From Anaeromyxobacter sp. (GTDB lineage Bacteria > Myxococcota > Myxococcia > Myxococcales > Anaeromyxobacteraceae): a stretch of DNA of 64,000 bases. A program made the translations under genes and the position numbers. The notes under the pieces were generated by a model that saw only the letters and a list, made by a program, of their open reading frames with translations, had not been told where the DNA came from and ran no database searches. The stretch's first letter is position 1; each line of letters opens with the position of its first letter. Below, piece by piece: positions 54,726-64,000 of this stretch. Where the stretch lies: the NCBI GenBank assembly GCA_016718565.1, contig JADKCZ010000002.1:496001-560000 (forward strand), given 5' to 3'.

Positions 54726-55763
54726 CTAGCGGTTCACGACGACGCGCCACAGGTGCAGCGCGATCTGGAGGAGGAGGCCGCCCACCATGAAGGGGATCAT
54801 GAGGCGGTAGAAGAGCTGCACCAGCCAGACCAGCGGCGCCTTCTCCAGGCTGGGCTCGTAGTGCGAGAGCCAGGCCTTGGGGAAGGTGGCGCTGGCCCCC
54901 TGGTGGCACTTGGCGCAGGTCTTCTGCAGGTTGGCCGACATGACCGTCGACTGCGGATCGTCGGCCTTCTGGATGTCGTGCACGCCGTGGCAGTCGGTGC
55001 AGACCGCCGCCAGCCGCTTGCCGTCGGCCTTGCGCTCGCCCTTCTGGAAGGTGGCCGACATGCCGTGGAAGTCGGTGAGGTAGGTGGAGATGACCGCGGT
55101 GGAGAGGCCGTAGCGGGCCATCAGCTTCTCGTCGCCGTGGCAGCGGCCGCACAGCTCCGGGGTCCGCATGGCCAGCGCCCCGTCGCGCGGGTCGGTGGTG
55201 TCGTGGGCCCGGTGGCAGTCGGTGCACACCGGCACGTCCGGGTTGGCCTCGGAGGCCCGCCCGTGCACGCTCCTGGCGTAGACCTCGGCCTCCTCGACGT
55301 GGCACTTGGAGCACATGCCGGAGATGCGGGTGCGCGGCTGGCCCGGGCGGGAGATGTCGTGGGCGCCGTGGCAGTCGACGCACAGCGCCGCCTTCTCGTT
55401 GCCCTTCGCCATGACCGCGTAGTGCACGCCGTCGAGGGTCTTGGTGTAGTTGGCGAAGTGGCAGCCCTTGCACTGCTCGTAGTAGGCGCGCGTCACCTCG
55501 CGGCGGTTCTTGAACTCGAGCGAGCCGGTGGCGTGGTCGCTGGTCTTGTTGGAGTGGCAGTCGGTGCAGCGCAGCGACTCGCCGTGGACCGACTTGGCGA
55601 AGGTCTCCTGGTCCACGAAGAGCGAGAGCTTCTCGCCGCTCGGCAGGTCGAAGCTCTGGTCCGGGTCGGTGTGGCACCCCAGGCAGTCCTCCTGCTCGGC
55701 CGGGATGCCGGCCAGGGCGGGAGCGGCCCCGAGGAGGAGGAACAGCAGCGGCAGTTTGCGCAT
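54726..55763 (-). CDS. Nine-heme c-type cytochrome with C-terminal membrane anchor
   Basis: 345 residues from ATG 55763; the upstream frame to 55793 lacks a ribosome site. Signal peptide MRKLPLLFLLLGAAPALA. Nine CXXCH motifs: CLGCH, CTDCH, CKGCH, CVDCH, CSKCH, CTDCH, CGRCH, CTDCH, CAKCH. A TM helix near the C-terminus (RLMIPFMVGGLLLQIALHL) anchors it in the inner membrane. With the adjacent cytochrome b it resembles the quinol-oxidising Cbc-type pairs of metal reducers. It is the first gene of the 55.8-49.8 kb minus-strand unit. Confidence 0.93.
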   Translation of the reverse strand: MRKLPLLFLLLGAAPALAGIPAEQEDCLGCHTDPDQSFDLPSGEKLSLFVDQETFAKSVHGESLRCTDCHSNKTSDHATGSLEFKNRREVTRAYYEQCKGCHFANYTKTLDGVHYAVMAKGNEKAALCVDCHGAHDISRPGQPRTRISGMCSKCHVEEAEVYARSVHGRASEANPDVPVCTDCHRAHDTTDPRDGALAMRTPELCGRCHGDEKLMARYGLSTAVISTYLTDFHGMSATFQKGERKADGKRLAAVCTDCHGVHDIQKADDPQSTVMSANLQKTCAKCHQGASATFPKAWLSHYEPSLEKAPLVWLVQLFYRLMIPFMVGGLLLQIALHLWRVVVNR

Positions 55764-55996
55764 CGTGAACCCCAGCCGGGTCGAGCGAGACAACCCGCGT
55801 CAATGGAGAGGCCCGAGTCGGGCGACACTTCGTACCAAGACCACGAAGGGGCGTCCATTCATATGATGCTGATTTACCTGAGACTTTTTCCCTAGTTTTG
55901 GCGCACATTTTTCATGCCGTGCCATCCGGCCGGTCCGGACGCGCAATTCTTTCCGATCCAGATCAATTGAGCCCTGGGTGGGCCGCCTTGGGGTCG

Positions 55997-56039
55997 GACA
56001 GGATGCCGCGACCCGTGATCGCGGGAGACAGGATGCCGC
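55997..56039. repeat. Two direct repeats GACAGGATGCCGC (30-bp period)
   Basis: Copies at 55997-56009 and 56027-56039, three helical turns apart, about 150-190 bp upstream of purU. The spacing suits a pair of operator half-sites bound on one DNA face; the binding protein is unknown. Confidence 0.5.
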
Positions 56040-56152
56040 AGGGACCCGACGTCCGAGGCGAGGTCCGGCGCCCCCCCTCGGGTCCGCCGGGCCGGGGGCA
56101 CCCCGCCGGCCCCCGGGCGGGGGCACGGCCCGCCACCCCGCCGGGCGCCGAG

Positions 56153-56180
56153 TTGATCCGGGGCGCGGTCCTGCTAGTTT
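56153..56180 (+). promoter_or_regulatory. Promoter of purU, near-leaderless
   Basis: TTGATC (56153-56158), 16-nt spacer, TAGTTT (56175-56180) with TGC before it. Only 9 nt separate it from GTG 56190, so the mRNA would begin at or very near the start codon. Confidence 0.6.
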
Positions 56181-56189
56181 CGGCGACCC

Positions 56190-57050
56190 GTGAACGACCC
56201 GCGCGCCATCCTCCTCGTCCGCTGCCCCGACCGGCCCGGCATCATCGCCGCCATCTCGGCCTTCCTCTTCCGCCACGGCGCCAACGTCATCGACTTCGAG
56301 CAGCACAGCACCGACGACGACGGCGGCGTCTACTTCACCCGCCTGGAGTTCCAGACCGGAAAGATCGACCTGCCCCTCGACGACCTGCAGCGCGCCTTCG
56401 CCCTCGACGTGGCCCGCCCCTTCGGCATGGACTGGCGCCTCTCGGTGGCCAGCGAGCGGAAGCGGGTGGCGGTGCTGGTGTCCCGGCACGACCACGCCCT
56501 GCTCGAGCTGCTCTGGACCTGGAAGCGCGGCGACCTGCGCGCCGACGTCACCCAGGTGATCTCCAACCACCCGGACCTGCGGGCGGCGGTGGAGGGGTTC
56601 GGCGTCCCCTTCGCCCACGTGCCCAACGACAAGCACCGGCGGCCCGAGGCCGAGCGCGAGATGCTGGCCCTCCTGGAGGGCAAGGCCGACGTGGTGGTGC
56701 TGGCCCGCTACATGCAGATCGTCTCGGCCGACTTCGTGGGGCGCTTCCCGGACCGGGTCATCAACATCCACCACAGCTTCCTGCCGGCCTTCGCCGGCGC
56801 GGACCCGTACCGGCAGGCCTACGAGCGCGGCGTCAAGATCGTGGGCGCCACCGCCCACTACGTCACCGAGGTGCTCGACGCCGGCCCCATCATCGAGCAG
56901 GACGTGGGGCGGGTCTCGCACCGCGACGAGGTCGAGGACCTGAAGAGCCTGGGCCGGGAGCTGGAGCGCCGGGTGCTGGCGCGGGCGGTCCGCTGGCACT
57001 GCGAGGACCGGGTGCTGGTGCACGGCAACAAGACCGTCGTCTTCTCCTGA
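56190..57050 (+). CDS. purU: Formyltetrahydrofolate deformylase
   Basis: 286 residues from GTG 56190. An N-terminal ACT domain (AILLVRCPDRPGIIAAISAF) precedes the formyl-transferase fold with the catalytic HHSFLPAF motif and the Asp/His-containing VGATAHYVTEVLDAGPII segment. The enzyme hydrolyses 10-formyl-THF to formate and THF and balances one-carbon pools. It stands alone and is convergent with the TerC-family gene 39 nt downstream. Length and motifs are standard. Confidence 0.95.
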   Translation: MNDPRAILLVRCPDRPGIIAAISAFLFRHGANVIDFEQHSTDDDGGVYFTRLEFQTGKIDLPLDDLQRAFALDVARPFGMDWRLSVASERKRVAVLVSRHDHALLELLWTWKRGDLRADVTQVISNHPDLRAAVEGFGVPFAHVPNDKHRRPEAEREMLALLEGKADVVVLARYMQIVSADFVGRFPDRVINIHHSFLPAFAGADPYRQAYERGVKIVGATAHYVTEVLDAGPIIEQDVGRVSHRDEVEDLKSLGRELERRVLARAVRWHCEDRVLVHGNKTVVFS

Positions 57051-57089
57051 GCGGGCGGCGCACGATGCGCCATCGCCCCGTCCGGCCGC

Positions 57090-58058
57090 TCAGTCCCCCG
57101 CGGCGCTCGGCGGCTCGGGGGCCGGGGCCGCCGCCGGCTTCGGCGGGCTGAGCAGCGACAGGACCACCGCCCCGCCCAGCAGCCCCGCCACCACCAGCAG
57201 CGCCACCCCCTGGCCGACCTTCACCCAGGGCGCCGCCACCATCTTGCCTCCGATGAAGAGCAGCACCAGCGCCAGCCCGGCCCGGAGGTGGATGAAGCGG
57301 TCCATCAGGCCGGCCAGGGCGAAGTACAGCGAGCGAAGCCCCAGGATGGCGAAGATGTTGGAGGTGAAGACGATGAACGGGTCGAGGGTCACCCCGAAGA
57401 TGGCCGGGATGGAGTCGAGGGCGAAGACCACGTCGGAGAGCTCGATGAAGACCAGCGCCACGAAGAGCGGCGTGGCCACCCAGCGGCCCCCCTCGCGCAG
57501 GAAGAAGGCGTGCCCCTCGAGCCGGGTGGTGGCCGGGATGACGGCGCGGATCATGCGGAAGGCCCGGCTCTGCTCGGGGTGCGGCGCCTCGTCGCCCCGG
57601 TGGAGCAGCAGCTTCAGGCCGGTGAGGAGCAGGAAGGCGCCGAAGACGTAGATGAGCCAGTGGAACCGCTGCAGCAGGGCGGTGCCGGCCAGGATCATGG
57701 CGGCCCGCAGCCCGAGCGCGGTGAGGATGCCCCAGAAGAGCACCCGGTGCTGCAGCCTCGCCGGGATGGACAGCGAGGTGAAGATCACGACGAAGACGAA
57801 GAGGTTGTCCACCGAGAGCGACTTCTCGATGAGGTAGCCGGTCAGGAACTCGGCCGCCTTGGGGCCGCCGAAGCGCCACCAGAGCAGGGCGTTGAAGCAC
57901 AGCGACACCGCCACCCAGATGCCGGTCCAGGTCAGGGCGTTGCGGATGGTGATGGGCTCGTCGCGGCGGTGGAAGACGCCCAGGTCGAGCGCCAGGAAGA
58001 CCAGCACCAGCGCGACGAAGCCGGCCCAGAGGCCAGGGGAGCCGACGGTCTCGAGCAG
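57090..58058 (-). CDS. TerC/Alx-family membrane protein (probable CTG start)
   Basis: 322 residues if translation starts at CTG 58058. Only GTG 58007 is a conventional start in frame, but it would delete the first half of TM1. Upstream, LLETVGSPGLWAGFVALVLV extends the helix just as in the family, a stop follows 11 codons further up, and the only initiation signal is GGAGG 5 nt before CTG. Nine or so TM helices include the TerC motifs (KSLSVDNLFVF, FIELSDVVFALDSIPAIFG, SNIFAILGLRSLYF). Alx/TerC proteins export Mn2+ or act in tellurite/membrane protein stress. It is divergent from nhaR. Confidence 0.9.
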   Translation of the reverse strand: MLETVGSPGLWAGFVALVLVFLALDLGVFHRRDEPITIRNALTWTGIWVAVSLCFNALLWWRFGGPKAAEFLTGYLIEKSLSVDNLFVFVVIFTSLSIPARLQHRVLFWGILTALGLRAAMILAGTALLQRFHWLIYVFGAFLLLTGLKLLLHRGDEAPHPEQSRAFRMIRAVIPATTRLEGHAFFLREGGRWVATPLFVALVFIELSDVVFALDSIPAIFGVTLDPFIVFTSNIFAILGLRSLYFALAGLMDRFIHLRAGLALVLLFIGGKMVAAPWVKVGQGVALLVVAGLLGGAVVLSLLSPPKPAAAPAPEPPSAAGD

Positions 58059-58068
58059 GGGAGCCTCC
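58056..58068 (-). promoter_or_regulatory. Strong ribosome site GGAGG before a CTG codon
   Basis: GGAGG at 58068-58064 on the minus strand lies 5 nt before CTG 58058, the predicted start of the TerC-family gene. No ATG, GTG or TTG occurs between this site and the upstream in-frame stop. Confidence 0.65.
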
Positions 58069-58149
58069 GGAGTGGAGGCCCTCTATAGGGGCCCCGGTCC
58101 GGCCGGAGGGTGAGGATCTTTCGCTGGATAGGTTAGATTTTCCCTCACC

Positions 58150-59091
58150 ATGGAATGGCTCAACTACCACCACCTCTACTATTTCTGGACCGTGGCCCGG
58201 GCCGGGTCGATCGCCAAGGCCAGCCAGGAGCTCCGGCTGGCGCAGCCCACCATCTCCAACCAGCTCAAGACGCTGGAGGGCTCGCTGGGCGTCAAGCTGC
58301 TGGAGCGGCAGGGGCGCCGGCTGGTGCTCACCGACGTGGGGCGCACCGTGCTGCGCTACGCCGACGACATCTTCCGCACCGGCCGCGAGCTGCAGCTGGC
58401 GGTGAAGGGGCTGCCCACCGGCCAGCGGGTGCGGCTGGTGGTGGGGGTGGCCGACGTCATCCCCAAGCGGCTGGCGGCCCTGCTGCTCCAGCCGGCGGTG
58501 GCGGCCCAGCGCGACCTGCAGCTGGTCTGCCGCGAGGGGCCGCTGCCGCAGCTGCTGGCGGCGCTGGCGCTGCACGAGCTGGACGTGGTGCTGGCCGACG
58601 TGCCGGCCGGCGAGGACGTCAAGGTGAAGGCCTTCAGCCACGAGCTGGGGAGCTGCGGGCTCAGCTTCTTCGCCGCGCCGGCGCTGGCCCACCTGAAGCG
58701 GGGCTTCCCGCGCTCGCTGGAGGGCCAGCCCATCCTGCTGCCGGCCGAGGGCACGGCGCTCAGGCGGGCCCTGGAGGCCTGGCTGGAGGCGGAGGGGGTC
58801 CACCCGGTCATCGCCGGCGAGTTCGACGACGGCGCCCTCATGAAGGCCTTCGGCGAGCGCGGCCTGGGGGTGTTCGCGGTGCCGCGGGTCATCGAGGCGG
58901 AGGTGCGCGAGACCCACGGGGTGGCGGTGCTGGGGCGGGTCGAGGCCATCCAGGCCCACTTCTGGGCCATCACCGTGGAGCGCCGCCTGCGCCACCCGGC
59001 GGTGGCGGCGCTGGCGGAGGTGGCCCGCGGCGAGCTCTTCGGCCCGGGGGCGGCCGGAGCGCCTGCGCGGCGCGCCCCCCCCGGCGCCTGA
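58150..59091 (+). CDS. nhaR: LysR-family transcriptional activator NhaR
   Basis: 313 residues from ATG 58150. The N-terminal HTH (MEWLNYHHLYYFWTVARAGS, KASQELRLAQPTISNQLKTL) is the NhaR type. The effector domain follows (LVVGVADVIPKRLAALLLQP). NhaR activates Na+/H+ antiporter or envelope-stress genes in response to Na+ or pH. It is divergent from the TerC/Alx gene (Alx is pH-responsive), so control of that neighbour is plausible. The 90-bp space between them contains AT-rich GATAGGTTAGATTTT, a plausible LysR box region. Confidence 0.9.
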   Translation: MEWLNYHHLYYFWTVARAGSIAKASQELRLAQPTISNQLKTLEGSLGVKLLERQGRRLVLTDVGRTVLRYADDIFRTGRELQLAVKGLPTGQRVRLVVGVADVIPKRLAALLLQPAVAAQRDLQLVCREGPLPQLLAALALHELDVVLADVPAGEDVKVKAFSHELGSCGLSFFAAPALAHLKRGFPRSLEGQPILLPAEGTALRRALEAWLEAEGVHPVIAGEFDDGALMKAFGERGLGVFAVPRVIEAEVRETHGVAVLGRVEAIQAHFWAITVERRLRHPAVAALAEVARGELFGPGAAGAPARRAPPGA

Positions 59092-59140
59092 CGGCGCACC
59101 GGCCGCAGCGGGGGAAGGTGCGCCCCGGCCCCGGCCCAGC

Positions 59141-59146
59141 TACAAC
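59141..59146 (+). promoter_or_regulatory. -10-like element (TACAAC) close to the glutaredoxin start
   Basis: TACAAC is 7 nt upstream of ATG 59154 with no Shine-Dalgarno in between. Leaderless transcription is likely. Confidence 0.4.
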
Positions 59147-59153
59147 CCCGACC

Positions 59154-59420
59154 ATGAGCGCCCCGACCATCACGGTCTACACCAAGGACAACTGCCCGTA
59201 CTGCGTCCGGGCCAAGGCCCTGCTCAAGCGCAAGGGCGTGGCCTTCGAGGAGATCGCGGTGGAGGGGCGGGACGACCTGCGCACCTGGCTGGTGGAGGCC
59301 ACCGGCCAGCGGACGGTGCCGCAGGTCTTCGTGGGCGAACGCTCGCTGGGCGGGTACTCCGACCTCGCGGCGCTCGACCTGCAGGGCGCGCTCGATCCGC
59401 TGCTGCGGGGCGAGGGCTGA
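59154..59420 (+). CDS. grxC: Glutaredoxin (Grx3 type)
   Basis: 88 residues from ATG 59154. ITVYTKDNCPYCVRAKALL holds the CPYC active site; TVPQVFVGERSLGGYSDL carries the TVP cis-Pro and the GGxxD glutathione-binding motif. It reduces mixed disulfides with glutathione in the cytoplasm. Size and motifs are standard. It is 62 nt downstream of nhaR. Confidence 0.95.
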   Translation: MSAPTITVYTKDNCPYCVRAKALLKRKGVAFEEIAVEGRDDLRTWLVEATGQRTVPQVFVGERSLGGYSDLAALDLQGALDPLLRGEG

Positions 59421-59535
59421 GGCCGGGGCGGCCCGGTCCGGCCGCCCGGGGCTGCACTCTCAGTGAGCGTCCAGGGCCGGTGGCGGGCCGGCCGGCGCGC
59501 CTGGCGCGCCGCGCCGGGCGACCGCGCCGACGCGA

Positions 59536-59564
59536 TTGACGGGGCCCGGGCCCCGCCCTATGAC
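59536..59564 (+). promoter_or_regulatory. Near-consensus promoter of the efflux operon, leaderless
   Basis: TTGACG (59536-59541), exactly 17 nt, TATGAC (59559-59564). Only 9 nt separate the -10 from ATG 59574, and no ribosome site is present. Confidence 0.75.
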
Positions 59565-59573
59565 GGGCGCCAC

Positions 59574-61097
<1,524 letters not shown>

Positions 61098-61101
<4 letters not shown>

Positions 61102-62306
61102 CCCGCCGTCCGCCGCCCGCTCCGCCCGCCGCAGCCCGGCGCACCTCCGCGCCCTCCCTGCCCGGCGCCGGCGCCAGCCGCGCCGCGGCCCGGCGGCCCC
61201 GCCACCCGGGCGCCCTCGCGGGCCTGGGCGCGGCCCTGCTGCTGGCCGGCGCCGGGGCGGGCTGCGGCCAGGCCGGCCCGGCCGCGGCGCGCACCGCCCG
61301 CCCGGTGCCGGTCCGCACCGCGGTGGCGCAGGCGAAGTCGGCCCCGGTGAACGCGCGGGCGGTGGGGCGCATCACCTCCGCCCGCACCGTGGCGCTGCGG
61401 GCCCAGGTGAGCGGGCAGCTGCTGCGGGCCCACTTCACCGAGGGCCAGACGGTGCGGGAGGGCGCGCTGCTGCTCGAGCTCGACCGGCGCCCCTTCGAGA
61501 CCACCCTGGCCGAGGCCCGCGCCAACCTGGCCCGCGACGAGGCGCGCGCCGGCAACGCCCGCGCCGAGCTGGCCCGCGCCGAGGAGCTGGCGGCGCGCGA
61601 GTTCGTGACCAGGCAGCAGGTCGAGGCCGCCCAGGCCACCGCGGCGGCGCTCGACGCCGGGGTGGCCGCGGCCCGGGCCGCGGTGCAGCGGGCCGAGCTG
61701 AACCTCGCCTGGTGCACCATCCGCGCCCCGCTGACCGGCCGCACCGGCCGCCTGCTGGTGCAGCCCGGCAACCTGGTGGCCGCGGGCACCCAGGACCTGC
61801 TCACCATCGAGCAGGTCAAGCCGGTCTACGCCAGCTTCGCCCTGCCCGAGCGCCACCTCGGGGCGCTGCGGGCGGCGGGCGCGGGGGCCGCGGTGGCGGT
61901 GCGCCCGGCCGCCGGCGGTCTCGAGGCGGCCGGCACGGTGGAGTTCGTGGACAACGCCGTCGACCCCACCTCCGGCACCGTGCTGGTGAAGGCCCGCCTG
62001 CCCAACCTGGACGAGGCCCTCTGGCCCGGCCAGGCCGTCGAGGTGACGGTCCGCCTGGCCGAGCGGCCCCTGGCGGTGGTGGTCCCCTCCGCGGCGGTGG
62101 CGCAGGGCCAGCGCGGCGACTACGCCTGGGTGGTGAAGGACGGTGCGGCCGAGCTCCGCCCGCTGGCCGTCGAGGAGGCCGGCGAGCGGGAGGTGGTGGT
62201 CTCGAGCGGGCTGGCCGCCGGCGAGGTGGTGGTCATCGAGGGCCAGCTCAAGCTGGTGCCGGGCGCCACGGTGGAGCCGCTGGCGGACGCCGCGGGCACG
62301 CCGTGA
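61098..62306 (+). CDS. RND efflux periplasmic adaptor (MFP) lipoprotein
   Basis: 402 residues from ATG 61098, with GGAG upstream and an ATGA overlap. A long basic N-terminus precedes a hydrophobic segment and lipobox (LLLAGAGAGC). The barrel-sandwich hybrid and hairpin are clear (ITSARTVALRAQVSGQLL, LLELDRRPFETTLAEARANL, AWCTIRAPLTGRTGRLLVQP), followed by the beta-barrel (GTVEFVDNAVDPTSGTVLVK). MdtA/MexA-type adaptor linking the RND pump to the TolC-family protein. Stop overlaps the RND start (GTGA). Confidence 0.93.
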
Positions 62307-64000
62307 ACCTGTCCGAACCCTTCATCCGGCGCCCGGTCGCCACCGTCCTCCTGACCCTCTCGGCCATCGCCTTCGGCGCGGTGGCCTACCAGCAGCTGCC
62401 GGTCTCCGACCTGCCGGCGGTGGACTACCCGACCATCCAGGTGTCGGCCTCGCTGCCGGGCGCCAGCCCGGAGACCATGGCCTCCACGGTGGCCACCCCG
62501 CTGGAGCGGCAGTTCTCGGCCATCGCCGGGCTGACGGCCATGAACTCCACCTCGGGCCAGGGCGGCACCTCCATCACCCTGGAGTTCGACCTGGACCGCG
62601 ACCTCGACGGCGCGGCCCTGGACGTGCAGTCGGCCATCTCGGCGGCCGGCGGCCAGCTGCCGCCCAACCTGCCGGCGGCCCCCACCTACCGCAAGGTCAA
62701 CCCGGCCGACGACCCCATCATCTTCCTGGCCCTCACCTCGGCCTCGCTGCCGCTCTCCACCCTGAACCGCTTCGGCCAGGACCTCATCGCCCAGCGGCTG
62801 GCCACCATCCCGGGCGTGGCCCAGGTGCAGGTCTATGGCTCGCAGCGCTTCGCGGTGCGCGTGCAGGTGGACCCGCGCGCCCTGGCCAGCCGCGGCCTGG
62901 GCATCGACGAGGTGGCGGCGGCCATCCGCGGCCAGAACTCCAACCTGCCCACCGGCATCGTGCAGGGCACCTCGCGGGCCTACACGGTGGAGGCCAGCGG
63001 CGGCCTGGAGAAGGCCAACGAGTTCGGCAGCTCGGTGGTGGCCTGGCGCAACGGCGCGCCGGTGCGGCTCTCCGACCTGGGCCGGGTGCGGGCCGGGGTG
63101 GAGAACGAGAACACCGCCGCCTGGTTCTACCGGGACGGCAAGGAGCAGCGCGCCATCGTCATGGCGGTGCTGCGCCAGCCCGGCACCAACACCGTGGCGG
63201 TGGCCAAGGCGGTGGCCGAGGCGCTGCCGCTGGTGGAGGCGCAGATGCCGGCGGCGGCCCGCCTCTTCGTGCTCTACGACCGCTCCATCTCCATCCAGGA
63301 GTCGGTGGCCGACGTGAAGTTCACCCTCTGGCTCACCCTCGGGTTGGTGGTGCTGGTGATCTTCCTCTTCCTGCGCAACGTGCCCGCCACCGTCATCCCC
63401 TCGCTGGCGCTGCCGGTCTCGCTGGTGGGCACCTTCGCCGTCATGTGGTGGGCCGGCTACAGCCTGGACAACCTCTCGCTCATGGCCCTCACGCTGGCGG
63501 TGGGCTTCGTGGTGGACGACGCCATCGTCATGCTGGAGAACGTGGTGCGGCACCTGGAGATGGGCAAGCCGCCGCTGCGCGCCGCCCTGGACGGCTCGCG
63601 CGAGGTGGCCTTCACCATCGTCTCCATGACCATCTCGCTGGCGGCGGTCTTCCTGCCCATCCTCTTCATGGGCGGGCTGGTGGGCCGGCTCTTCCACGAG
63701 TTCGCCGTCACCATCGGCGCGGCCATCCTGGTGTCCGGGCTGGTCTCGCTGACGCTCACCCCCATGCTGTGCGCCCGCTTCCTCTCGCGCCCCCCGCACG
63801 CCGTGCAGCACGGCGCCCTCTACCGGTGGACCGAGCGCGGCTTCGAGGCCACCCTGCGCTCCTACGGCCGCGGCCTGGACTGGGCGCTCGACCACCCGCG
63901 CAGCGTGGTGACCTTCTCGGCGGCGGTGCTGCTGGCCATGGTGCCGCTCTGGGGGCTGGTGCCCAAGGGCTTCCTGCCCACCGACGACGCCGGCCGGCTG
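62303..64000 (+). CDS. RND efflux permease (AcrB/MdtB/MuxB family), cut by window end
   Basis: The first 566 codons are present from GTG 62303. The N-terminal helix (FIRRPVATVLLTLSAIAFGA), the porter-domain motif (PTIQVSASLPGASPETM) and TM4 with the proton-relay Asp pair (LALTLAVGFVVDDAIVMLENV) are intact. NLSEPFIRRP is typical of the multidrug HAE1 branch (MdtB/C, MuxB/C). Together with the adaptor and TolC-family gene it forms a tripartite pump. The remainder lies beyond the window. Confidence 0.95.
   Translation, partial: MNLSEPFIRRPVATVLLTLSAIAFGAVAYQQLPVSDLPAVDYPTIQVSASLPGASPETMASTVATPLERQFSAIAGLTAMNSTSGQGGTSITLEFDLDRDLDGAALDVQSAISAAGGQLPPNLPAAPTYRKVNPADDPIIFLALTSASLPLSTLNRFGQDLIAQRLATIPGVAQVQVYGSQRFAVRVQVDPRALASRGLGIDEVAAAIRGQNSNLPTGIVQGTSRAYTVEASGGLEKANEFGSSVVAWRNGAPVRLSDLGRVRAGVENENTAAWFYRDGKEQRAIVMAVLRQPGTNTVAVAKAVAEALPLVEAQMPAAARLFVLYDRSISIQESVADVKFTLWLTLGLVVLVIFLFLRNVPATVIPSLALPVSLVGTFAVMWWAGYSLDNLSLMALTLAVGFVVDDAIVMLENVVRHLEMGKPPLRAALDGSREVAFTIVSMTISLAAVFLPILFMGGLVGRLFHEFAVTIGAAILVSGLVSLTLTPMLCARFLSRPPHAVQHGALYRWTERGFEATLRSYGRGLDWALDHPRSVVTFSAAVLLAMVPLWGLVPKGFLPTDDAGRL

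Larger units (their letters stand above)
55764..56189. other. Divergent region with a 13-nt direct repeat, no gene
   Basis: 426 bp between the 9-heme cytochrome (minus) and purU (plus). GACAGGATGCCGC occurs at 55997-56009 and 56027-56039, 30 nt apart, on the purU side. The AT-richer part around 55850-55920 probably holds the cytochrome promoter, but no clear box is seen. A GGCACGG near 55915 on the minus strand lacks the -12 GC. Confidence 0.55.

Noticed and set aside
55895..55925. TGGCACGG on the minus strand upstream of the 9-heme cytochrome gene as a sigma-54 -24 box
   Set aside because: The position 12 nt downstream reads AA, not GC, so the -12 element is missing.

Overview
The window is a very GC-rich chromosomal segment with mostly head-to-tail operons, many GTG starts and ATGA or GTGA start/stop overlaps. 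The gene content (AgmX/PglI-type TonB-like C-terminus, DUF4388 response regulator, large numbers of multiheme c-type cytochromes, system II ResB/CcsA cytochrome maturation, sigma-54 control) points to a dissimilatory metal-reducing Myxococcota/Deltaproteobacteria lineage, most likely Anaeromyxobacter or a close relative. This is inferred from families and style, not from a database search.

Layout. 1-6.2 kb: housekeeping and small genes (MBL-fold hydrolase end, VOC protein, receiver-DUF4388 protein, typA, a PH-like membrane protein, a monocistronic rplC). 6.2-8.1 kb: a small histidine-kinase-like gene divergent from an rpoH-type sigma factor with a sigma-54-like promoter. 8.3-12.3 kb (minus): hemA, then a histidine kinase whose periplasmic sensor carries a heme-c motif, then an NtrC-type regulator. 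12.6-24.2 kb (plus), divergent from hemA: a tightly coupled operon for an outer-membrane/extracellular electron-transfer apparatus (17-heme cytochrome, PPIase, HTH protein, OmpA/AgmX envelope protein, beta-barrel, NHL lipoprotein, 12-heme cytochrome, second NHL lipoprotein). It is followed by a separately promoted tetraheme cytochrome that resembles the Geobacter nanowire subunit OmcE. Both units have excellent sigma-54 promoter sequences, which fits control by the adjacent regulator.

25-31.6 kb: a tetraheme lipoprotein, a small membrane protein, a LuxE-like acyl-protein synthetase, a TlpA thioredoxin, a SGNH/TPR protein with a DUF5989 partner, and tandem repeats. 31.7-49 kb (minus): a second cytochrome locus: a large PKD/beta-propeller/TSP3 secreted protein, a 5-heme cytochrome, a giant cytochrome (about 3,037 residues and 55 heme-type motifs if one frameshift is bridged), then ResB, CcsA and a radical SAM protein. 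Four single-base frameshifts cluster in 31.9-36.9 kb, three of them in homopolymer runs, so assembly error is a real possibility. 49.4-55.8 kb (minus): a NarX/NarL-like two-component system, an M56 peptidase with a membrane partner, and a cytochrome b plus 9-heme cytochrome module likely to exchange electrons with the quinone pool. 56-64 kb: purU, a TerC-family gene that seems to start at CTG, nhaR, a glutaredoxin, and a TolC-MFP-RND efflux operon cut by the window end.

Together the genes suggest a complete path: quinol module in the inner membrane, periplasmic carriers, a barrel/OmpA conduit, and surface multiheme proteins. Heme supply (hemA) and heme attachment (ResB/CcsA, TlpA) are encoded beside them.
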